Source: Paracoccaceae bacterium
GTDB lineage: Bacteria > Pseudomonadota > Alphaproteobacteria > Rhodobacterales > Rhodobacteraceae
Assembly: GCA_002746395.1 (NCBI GenBank)
Contig: NVXA01000001.1
Location: 141,547-146,926 of the forward strand
Reading direction: 5' to 3'
DNA length: 5,380 nt
A program made the translations under genes and the position numbers. Each line of letters starts with the position of its first letter. Positions within the stretch are counted from its first letter, which is position 1. Below are positions 1 through 4,576 of this stretch, piece by piece. Under the pieces are notes generated by a model, which did not search any database, was not told the origin of the DNA, and worked only from the letters and a program-made list of their open reading frames with translations.

Positions 1-42
1 GGTGGCGGTCTGGCTTGGGGGGCGGCGGCTGTCCGCTGGTAG
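1..42 (+). CDS. fabH: 3' end of beta-ketoacyl-ACP synthase III (FabH), partial
   Basis: The first 42 bases read in frame as GGGLAWGAAAVRW followed by a TAG stop. This matches the conserved C-terminal strand of FabH, the condensing enzyme that starts type II fatty acid synthesis by joining acetyl-CoA to malonyl-ACP; FabH proteins commonly end in a G-G-L-x-W-G-x-x-x-x-R-W pattern. Only 13 residues lie inside the window, so the catalytic Cys-His-Asn residues cannot be checked. The call is helped by context: in many alphaproteobacteria plsX and fabH lie just upstream of ihfA, which is the next gene here, 79 nt downstream on the same strand. The short length is due to the window edge and does not indicate a broken gene. 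Confidence 0.8.
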   Translation, partial: GGGLAWGAAAVRW

Positions 43-63
43 ACACACTCTAAGTCATTGTTA

Positions 64-93
64 TTGACTCTGAATCTAGAATCCCAATATCCT
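64..93 (+). promoter_or_regulatory. candidate sigma70-type promoter of ihfA
   Basis: TTGACT (64-69) matches the -35 consensus at five of six positions. TATCCT (88-93) is a moderate -10 element with the key T-A-T and final T. The spacer is 18 bp. The start of transcription would fall near 100, giving a leader of about 20 nt with the AGGA ribosome site at 111-114. This would let ihfA and the MerR gene be transcribed independently of fabH. It is predicted from sequence alone. Confidence 0.45.
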
Positions 94-111
94 AGCGAAA
101 ACTTTAGGATA
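88..111 (+). repeat. 7-bp inverted repeat in the ihfA leader
   Basis: TATCCTA (88-94) and TAGGATA (105-111) are perfect reverse complements separated by 10 nt. The left arm overlaps the predicted -10 element and the right arm runs into the AGGA ribosome-binding site (111-114). It could be a protein operator, or a hairpin near the ribosome site in read-through transcripts coming from fabH. A transcript starting near 100 would lack the left arm and could not form the hairpin. Confidence 0.4.
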
Positions 112-121
112 GGAATGTATT

Positions 122-424
122 ATGAGCGAATCTACTTTGACACGTATGGATTTAAGTGAAGCCGTGTTCCGCGAGGTCGGGTTGTCACGAAACGAGTCAG
201 CGGATTTGGTCGAATCTGTACTTGATCATGTATCGGACGCGCTGGTCGCGGGCGAAAGCGTCAAGATTTCTTCTTTCGGAACATTTTCTGTGCGTTCAAA
301 AAACGAACGTATCGGACGTAATCCTAAAACCGGCGAAGAAGTGCCAATCGCGCCGCGCCGTGTGCTGACGTTCCGTCCTTCACACCTGATGAAAGATCGT
401 GTGGATAGCGGCAACAAAAAGTAG
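122..424 (+). CDS. ihfA: integration host factor subunit alpha (IHF-alpha)
   Basis: This 100-residue protein has the usual length of IHF-alpha. IHF is a heterodimeric, nucleoid-associated protein that binds the minor groove and bends DNA sharply, acting in recombination, replication and transcription. The N-terminal helical dimerisation part (about residues 9-45) is followed by the beta-arm region. The arm carries the signature [17 protein letters not shown] (about 63-79), whose proline intercalates at the DNA kink, and then VLTFRPS. The R-R-V-x-T-F-R-P form and early TLTRMDL segment favour the alpha subunit over IHF-beta or HU. The ATG at 122 has an AGGA site at 111-114, 7 nt away. It follows fabH and precedes a MerR-type regulator by 9 nt, probably one transcript. 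IhfA is autoregulated in enterobacteria; dyads upstream would allow this here, but that is inference. Confidence 0.96.
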   Translation: MSESTLTRMDLSEAVFREVGLSRNESADLVESVLDHVSDALVAGESVKISSFGTFSVRSKNERIGRNPKTGEEVPIAPRRVLTFRPSHLMKDRVDSGNKK

Positions 425-433
425 GCTGTACCC

Positions 434-865
434 ATGAAAAAATCCCCTTCTGCATTTCGCACCATCAGTGAGGTAGGCGAAATCTTGGGGATTCCCGCGC
501 ATGTGTTGCGGTTTTGGGAAAGTAAGTTCACCCAGATTAAACCTGTAAAGCGTGGCGGCGGGCGGCGGTATTATCGCCCCGAAGACGTCGCGCTGATCCG
601 CACCGTTCAACATCTACTGCACGAACAAGGCATGACGATCAAGGGCGCGCAAAAGGTTTTGCGCGAACGCGGCGTTAAGGCAATTGTTGCGATGGGGCAG
701 GAATTGTTGGACAGCGGGCCTGTGCCAGAAGCAGTTGTAGAACCCGTTGCGAAAGCCGCCGTTAGCCCCCCGCCTTCCACGCGAAACCCGCAGTTGGAAA
801 CTATATTTACACGACTTCTGGAGATGCAGAAATCCATCAAAGCACAAATCGCGGAACTCGCCTGA
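434..865 (+). CDS. short MerR-family transcriptional regulator
   Basis: This 143-residue protein has an N-terminal MerR DNA-binding domain. The helix-turn-helix lies at about residues 8-27 ([20 protein letters not shown]), and the wing at 38-52 carries the conserved [12 protein letters not shown] second helical segment, [13 protein letters not shown] (68-80), is also typical of the family. After a Pro/Ala-rich linker (95-119) the protein ends in a short helix, [19 protein letters not shown], likely a dimerising coiled coil. There is no large effector domain and no cysteine at all, so it is not a metal sensor like MerR or CueR. The gene starts 9 nt after the ihfA stop; the only Shine-Dalgarno candidate is an AGG that overlaps that stop, suggesting coupled translation. 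A MerR-like gene follows ihfA in many alphaproteobacteria, but I know of no firmly assigned target. Confidence 0.9.
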   Translation: MKKSPSAFRTISEVGEILGIPAHVLRFWESKFTQIKPVKRGGGRRYYRPEDVALIRTVQHLLHEQGMTIKGAQKVLRERGVKAIVAMGQELLDSGPVPEAVVEPVAKAAVSPPPSTRNPQLETIFTRLLEMQKSIKAQIAELA

Positions 866-884
866 ATGCCCCTGACTTTCCCGC

Positions 885-912
885 TTGCAACCGAAGTTTT
901 GATCGCTATAAC
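885..912 (+). promoter_or_regulatory. candidate promoter of the tRNA-Pro gene
   Basis: TTGCAA (885-890) as -35 and TATAAC (907-912) as -10 are separated by 16 bp. Transcription would start about 918-920, leaving a leader of only 3-5 nt before the mature tRNA 5' end at 923. Its position in the 57-nt gap between the MerR gene and the tRNA, and the good -10 match, make it likely, though it is not tested. Confidence 0.6.
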
Positions 913-922
913 AACCCACAGT

Positions 923-999
923 CGGGCTATGGCGCAGTCTGGTAGCGCGTCCGTCTGGGGGACGGAAGGTCGTGAGTTCGAATCTCGCTAGCCCGACCA
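923..999 (+). tRNA. tRNA-Pro, anticodon GGG
   Basis: A complete 77-nt cloverleaf can be folded by eye. The 7-bp acceptor stem CGGGCTA/TAGCCCG begins with C1-G72, the identity pair of bacterial proline tRNAs. The D arm is GCGC/GCGC with a GG in its loop. The anticodon stem is TCCGT/ACGGA with loop CTGGGGG, placing anticodon GGG at 957-959, which reads CCC and CCU codons. The variable loop is AGGTC. The T arm is GTGAG-TTCGAAT-CTCGC with one G-T pair. Discriminator A is followed by an encoded CCA (997-999). It has its own likely promoter upstream and an intrinsic terminator 6 nt downstream. Confidence 0.97.
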
Positions 1000-1004
1000 T
1001 TTTC

Positions 1005-1039
1005 AAAACGCTGGCGTTCGCGCTGGCGTTTTTGTTTTT
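1005..1039 (+). terminator. intrinsic terminator downstream of tRNA-Pro
   Basis: AAAACGCTGGCG (1005-1016) pairs with CGCTGGCGTTTT (1021-1032) in a 12-bp stem with two G-T wobbles and a TTCG loop. The stem runs directly into a T-rich tract, TTTTTGTTTTT (1029-1039). The upstream A run also pairs with the T tract. The same arms give a direct repeat of CGCTGGCGTT (1009-1018 and 1021-1030). It should end the tRNA transcript. It also lies only 12 nt before the next start codon. Confidence 0.85.
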
Positions 1040-1051
1040 CAGGATGATGAT

Positions 1052-2137
1052 ATGACCACTTCCCAACAAGGTGTCCTTCCCAGCCAAACCATTCGGCAAA
1101 TGCTGGCCGATGGGCAAATCTCGGTAAATGAACCCGTCCCTGAGGGGCAAATTCAACCCGCCAGTCTGGACCTGCGGTTGGGGAATGTGGCGTACCGCGT
1201 TCGGGCGTCCTTCTTGCCGGGCAGTGACAATACGGTGACTGAACGGTTGGCAGATTTCGAGATGCACCGCGTGGATTTAACGGGCGATGCGGTACTGGAA
1301 AAAGGCTGCGTTTACGTCGTACCGTTGATGGAAGGCTTGAACCTGCCTGCCAGTATTAATGCCGTTGCCAATGCTAAAAGCTCAACGGGGCGGTTGGATT
1401 TGTTCACCCGCCTGATCACCGATAACGGCACCGAATTTGACCGTGTTGAGGCTGGTTATTCCGGCCCGCTATATGCTGAAATATCCCCCCGTTCCTTCTC
1501 GGTTCTGTTGCGGCCCGGGATGCGGTTAAACCAGATCCGGTTTAGGCAGGGGCAGGTCGTGCTTTCGGATGATGAATTGCGCGCCATGGACGCTGAACAC
1601 GCCCTTGTTGATAGCGAGGCGCATATTGATCATGGGCTGGGTTTCTCGGTTGATCTGACACCGCGTGAAGGCGGCGTGGTGGGGTACCGCGCCAAACCGC
1701 ACACGGGGTTGATTGACCTTGATCTGATCGGGCATTACCCGCAGGCGGAGTTCTGGGAACCGGTTTATGCGCCCGAAGGCCGGATCATCCTCGACCCTGG
1801 AGCGTTCTATATTTTGGTAAGCCGCGAGGCGGTGCATGTGCCACCCGATTGCGCCGCCGAAATGGCGCCGTATCTGGCGATGGTGGGGGAATTCCGCGTA
1901 CATTATGCGGGCTTCTTTGACCCCGGATTTGGTCATGAAGCGGCTGGTGGCAAGGGTTCACGCGGCGTGCTTGAAGTGCGTTGTCACGAGGCCCCGTTCG
2001 CGTTGGAACACGGGCAAATTGTCGGGCGGTTGGTTTATGAAAAAATGACCGAAGTGCCGGATATTTTATACGGAAAAGACATGGGGTCGAATTATCAGGG
2101 GCAAGGGTTGAAGCTGTCTAAACACTTCAAAACTTAA
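1052..2137 (+). CDS. dcd: double-length 2'-deoxycytidine 5'-triphosphate deaminase
   Basis: This 361-residue protein belongs to the deaminase branch of the dUTPase-fold superfamily, which converts dCTP to dUTP on the way to dTTP. It is nearly twice the length of E. coli Dcd (193 aa) and matches the long form found in alphaproteobacteria. The N-terminal half holds the Dcd motifs: QPASLDLRLGN (35-45), AKSSTGRLDLF (108-118) with the Ser/Arg residues, and the candidate catalytic glutamate E143 in GPLYAEISPRS, then LRPGM. The second half repeats the fold with an offset of 165 residues: L82/L247, G85/G250, E143/E308 and G156/G321 line up without gaps. The SSTGR motif is lost in the second copy. The C-terminal GSNYQGQGLKLSKHF recalls the substrate-covering tail of Dcd. 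ATG 1052 is preceded by AGGA at 1041-1044. The activity is inferred from the family and not shown. Confidence 0.9.
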   Translation: MTTSQQGVLPSQTIRQMLADGQISVNEPVPEGQIQPASLDLRLGNVAYRVRASFLPGSDNTVTERLADFEMHRVDLTGDAVLEKGCVYVVPLMEGLNLPASINAVANAKSSTGRLDLFTRLITDNGTEFDRVEAGYSGPLYAEISPRSFSVLLRPGMRLNQIRFRQGQVVLSDDELRAMDAEHALVDSEAHIDHGLGFSVDLTPREGGVVGYRAKPHTGLIDLDLIGHYPQAEFWEPVYAPEGRIILDPGAFYILVSREAVHVPPDCAAEMAPYLAMVGEFRVHYAGFFDPGFGHEAAGGKGSRGVLEVRCHEAPFALEHGQIVGRLVYEKMTEVPDILYGKDMGSNYQGQGLKLSKHFKT

Positions 2138-2139
2138 AC

Positions 2140-2790
2140 TTATTCGAACATATCATCCTGATCGCGGTCGCCTTCTTCACCATCGTCCTCGACCTCGCCA
2201 ACGGTGCCCGGTGGTGGGCGGTTGTCCAGAATTCCGGCAGCGCGAAGTTCCTTGATGCCCGGAAGATCGCGGGAGGTTTCAAGGCCGAAGTGATCCAGAA
2301 ATTCTTGCGTCACGATGAACGTCACTGGGCGGCCGGGTGACATGCGGCGGCGGCCAAGCTTGATCCAGCCCAGTTCCAACAACATATCCAGCGTTCCTCG
2401 CGACACTGAAACGCCGCGAATTTCTTCGATTTCCGCGCGTGTTGTGGGCTGGTGGTACGCGATTATCGCGAGGGTTTCGACGCCTGCGCGCGACAGTTTG
2501 CGTGTCTCGACCGTTTCTTTTTGCATCAGAAATCCGAGGTCAGGCGCTGTGCGAAATGCCCAGCCATCGCCTGCTTTCACAAGGTTGACGCCTTTGCCTT
2601 CGTAACGTTTACGAAGGTAGGCCAAGGCTTCGGGAACCTCGCAGCCGTGCGGAAGACGGTCAGCGATTTGCTTGCTGCTCATCGGTTCGGTGACGGCAAA
2701 AAGGATTGCTTCGATCATACGTTCCTGTTCGGCCATGGGGGGGGCCTCAAACAGGGATTCAATGTTGGAATCTTTGGTCGGTTCGCTCAT
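2140..2790 (-). CDS. scpB: segregation and condensation protein B (ScpB)
   Basis: ScpB is the dimeric winged-helix (kite) subunit of the bacterial SMC-ScpAB condensin, binding ScpA to help organise and segregate the chromosome. At 216 residues it has normal length. The first winged helix covers about residues 22-84 (MIEAILFAVTEPMSSKQIA, later GDGWAFRTAPDL). The second covers about 97-166 and has the most conserved stretch, LSRAGVETLAIIAYHQPTTR, then EIEEIRGVSVSRGTLD and GRPVTF. The C-terminal tail from about 199 is rich in Asp and Glu and probably disordered. The ATG follows the scpA TAA with no gap and lacks a clear Shine-Dalgarno site, so coupled translation is likely. An internal ATG (codon 19, at 2736-2734) behind GAGG and a run of eight C on the coding strand is a possible alternative start giving 198 residues. 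The gene converges on the deaminase gene. Confidence 0.95.
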   Translation of the reverse strand: MSEPTKDSNIESLFEAPPMAEQERMIEAILFAVTEPMSSKQIADRLPHGCEVPEALAYLRKRYEGKGVNLVKAGDGWAFRTAPDLGFLMQKETVETRKLSRAGVETLAIIAYHQPTTRAEIEEIRGVSVSRGTLDMLLELGWIKLGRRRMSPGRPVTFIVTQEFLDHFGLETSRDLPGIKELRAAGILDNRPPPGTVGEVEDDGEEGDRDQDDMFE

Positions 2791-3597
2791 TTATACGCCC
2801 GGTTTTTTGCGCAGTTGAATGGGGGCAAAGGATTCGGTTTGTTTCATTTCCAGACGCCCCTCCTTGACCAGTTCCAACGCCGCGGCAAAGGTTGAGGCCG
2901 TAGCCGAACGGCGTTTCTTGGGGTCAAGACGCCACGCTTCGGGCAAGTACTGCGAAAGATCGCCCCACTCAACCGCGTGGCCAATCAAGCCTTTCATGCG
3001 CTGAAGGGCCTGTTCCATCGTGTAAACGGCGTTGCGTTTCATGTGCAGCGGTTCAAAATCATCACGGGTTTTGATGCGGGCATAGGCTTGCATCAAATCC
3101 AGAATTGTCGCGGAATATTTGACGGTACGTTTGCGCGAGACCACCTCGGTTTGACCACGTGCAAAGAAATCACGGCCCAGTTGGTCACGCGCCATCAGGC
3201 GAGCAGCGGAGCGGCGCATGGCCTCAAGTCGTTCCAGTTGGAAAGCCAGATGCGCAGCCATTTCTTCGCCGGACGGACCTTCATCATTGGGGTCGGCGGG
3301 CAGCAGCAAGCGCGATTTCAGGAAAGCCAACCACGCGGCCATGACCAGATAATCAGCGGCCAGTTCGATACGCAGGCGCTTGGCTTCTTCGACGAAATTC
3401 AGGTATTGTTCGGCCAATCCAAGGATGGAAACTTTGCGAAGATCGACCTTTTGTGTGCGCGACAACGTTAGCAATAAATCGAGCGGCCCTTCAAAACCGT
3501 CAACATCCACAACCAGAGATTCCGCAACAATACGCGCCTCAACATCGCCAAAGTCGCCTTGCTCAGCCGCTAGGCCTGCTATGTGGTCGTCGGGCAT
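2791..3597 (-). CDS. scpA: segregation and condensation protein A (ScpA), kleisin subunit
   Basis: ScpA is the kleisin that bridges the two SMC heads and recruits ScpB in the bacterial condensin complex. This 268-residue protein has the expected length. After about 28 variable residues the N-terminal SMC-neck-binding part has the hallmark FEGPLDLLLTLSRTQKVDL (35-53), followed by ILGLAEQYL and ELAADYLVMAAWLAFLKSR (78-96). The central helices (about 110-215) bind ScpB. The C-terminal winged helix that contacts the SMC head (about 232-265) includes STFAAALELVKEGRLEM. The ATG at 3597 has a near-perfect AGGAGG site (complement of 3604-3609) at 6 nt. It starts 25 nt after the SPOR-protein stop, on the same strand, and its TAA directly abuts the scpB ATG. 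In many related genomes nagZ lies just upstream; here it does not. Confidence 0.96.
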   Translation of the reverse strand: MPDDHIAGLAAEQGDFGDVEARIVAESLVVDVDGFEGPLDLLLTLSRTQKVDLRKVSILGLAEQYLNFVEEAKRLRIELAADYLVMAAWLAFLKSRLLLPADPNDEGPSGEEMAAHLAFQLERLEAMRRSAARLMARDQLGRDFFARGQTEVVSRKRTVKYSATILDLMQAYARIKTRDDFEPLHMKRNAVYTMEQALQRMKGLIGHAVEWGDLSQYLPEAWRLDPKKRRSATASTFAAALELVKEGRLEMKQTESFAPIQLRKKPGV

Positions 3598-3603
3598 AGG
3601 AAC

Positions 3604-3609
3604 CCTCCT
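3604..3609 (-). promoter_or_regulatory. strong Shine-Dalgarno site of scpA
   Basis: The minus strand reads AGGAGG here, 6 nt before the scpA ATG. It is the best ribosome-binding match in this window. It fixes the scpA start and shows that scpA is translated on its own initiation signal, unlike scpB. Confidence 0.8.
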
Positions 3610-3622
3610 GTTTGTTGGGCGC

Positions 3623-4507
3623 TCATTGCATCGTCACCGAGATACAGTCGACGTCACGCGCGTTGAGCGCGGTGCAAAGTGCGCGCGTTTGATCGAGGCC
3701 GTCAAAACCAGCGGCGCGAAGCTGATAGAGAAGCCGACCACCGGATTCAACTGGTTCGATAAAACGCTGGGTGTTGGCCAGTAAATCGTCGTATTTCGAC
3801 TGATATTCAAGCCAGATATCGCCCGCATCCTCTAGGCTGTTATAAGCGCCAAGCTGGATAAGGGCCGCGCCCGGATCAAGCAATGGATTGCCGAACTTTG
3901 GCGTCGGGCGTGGCAATTCTGGCGTCTCTAACGAGGTGCCGCCTTCTTCGGGGATCAACTCTTGCAACAACCCTTCGATGGCATCGGAAATCGGGTCGAT
4001 TGGATGGAAGTTGTCAGGGCGGCGAACCGGCGACGCCATACCATCAGGCGCGACGCTGGGTTCGATCACCGGATTTATTTCAACCATCAGTGTGGCAGCA
4101 TCAACCACGATTGGTTCGGAATTGACAGGTTCAAGCGGTACAGGTTGCAGCGCGGACATGGTTTCATCCTCGGCAGTCACGCCTTGCGATGCCGGGGCCA
4201 AGGTGGTGTCGGTGTTAACGTCGCTTGGGTCCGTGTCGGCCAGAACTTCGTTAACGGCCAGCCCTTGATTATCAACCGGTGTGCCTTGCGGATCGTCCGG
4301 TACAATGCGGGCGTTGCCTTCCATGGCGCGAATAACAGGCACGTCCGTTGCGTCGCGTTGACCCAACAGAAAACCCCAGTAAATGACGCCAATAACGAGA
4401 CCTAACGATGCGACAGCACCAATCCAGCGCAGAGCAACAGCCACTACACCGGAAGCCCCAAGCGGGGCGGATCCTTGCGAATCCGATTCGTAATGCGATT
4501 CCTGCAT
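3623..4507 (-). CDS. membrane-anchored SPOR-domain protein
   Basis: This 294-residue protein has a short cytoplasmic N terminus, then one hydrophobic segment (about residues 27-49, RWIGAVASLGLVIGVIYWGF), which makes it a bitopic inner-membrane protein with a periplasmic C terminus. A long acidic and proline-rich linker (about 65-205) is probably disordered and can span the periplasm. The C-terminal SPOR domain (about 213-292) starts with ALIQLGAYNSLEDA and ends with LRAAGFDGLDQTRALCTALN. SPOR domains bind glycan strands lacking stem peptides, which are enriched at the division site, so a role in septation or cell-wall remodelling is likely by family. Cys278 and Cys288 could form a disulfide. 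It lies between argS and scpA on one strand. A weak GAAAGG site sits 11 nt before the ATG. It has the FtsN-like layout, but I cannot call it FtsN. Confidence 0.88.
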   Translation of the reverse strand: MQESHYESDSQGSAPLGASGVVAVALRWIGAVASLGLVIGVIYWGFLLGQRDATDVPVIRAMEGNARIVPDDPQGTPVDNQGLAVNEVLADTDPSDVNTDTTLAPASQGVTAEDETMSALQPVPLEPVNSEPIVVDAATLMVEINPVIEPSVAPDGMASPVRRPDNFHPIDPISDAIEGLLQELIPEEGGTSLETPELPRPTPKFGNPLLDPGAALIQLGAYNSLEDAGDIWLEYQSKYDDLLANTQRFIEPVESGGRLLYQLRAAGFDGLDQTRALCTALNARDVDCISVTMQ

Positions 4508-4524
4508 CGGGTTATCAGCCTTTC

Positions 4525-4548
4525 ACGCATACTTTATATGGTATGCGT
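4525..4548. repeat. perfect 8-bp inverted repeat between argS and the SPOR gene
   Basis: ACGCATAC (4525-4532) and GTATGCGT (4541-4548) are exact reverse complements around an 8-nt AT-rich centre. On the minus strand the left-over centre plus the arm edge reads TATAAA (complement of 4533-4538), a possible -10 element, with TTGGAG 15 bp upstream as a poor -35. No T tract follows on either strand, so it is not an intrinsic terminator. An operator over a promoter, or an mRNA hairpin, are the likely options. Confidence 0.6.
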
Positions 4549-4576
4549 CACTACTCCAACCCCATAATGTGCGAAT

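Noticed and set aside
43..121. A consensus IHF site (WATCAANNNNTTR) for ihfA autoregulation
   Set aside because: Neither strand of the spacer fits the consensus closely enough; partial matches near 53-65 miss several fixed positions.
923..999. tRNA-Pro as a possible integration (attachment) site
   Set aside because: No integrase, no repeated 3' tRNA fragment and no change of gene character is seen downstream; a housekeeping gene follows at once.
614..1267. A 217-codon open frame on the minus strand running across the MerR gene, tRNA-Pro and the start of the deaminase
   Set aside because: It is antisense to three well-supported genes and includes the reverse of the tRNA. Such tRNA-antisense frames are a well-known source of false protein entries.
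2108..2130. TTGAAG/CTTCAA inverted repeat as a bidirectional terminator
   Set aside because: Only 6 bp with an 11-nt loop and no T tract on either side.
2452..2895. A 147-codon plus-strand open frame antisense to scpB and the end of scpA
   Set aside because: It covers the most conserved part of ScpB in another frame, shows no domain or ribosome site worth noting, and is most likely a shadow.
2977..3471. A 164-codon plus-strand open frame antisense to scpA
   Set aside because: It lies wholly inside a strongly conserved scpA, has no recognisable domain, and is expected from codon structure on the opposite strand.
3962..4405. A 147-codon plus-strand open frame antisense to the SPOR gene
   Set aside because: The minus-strand frame has a clear membrane segment and SPOR domain; the plus-strand frame has neither a known motif nor a plausible start signal.
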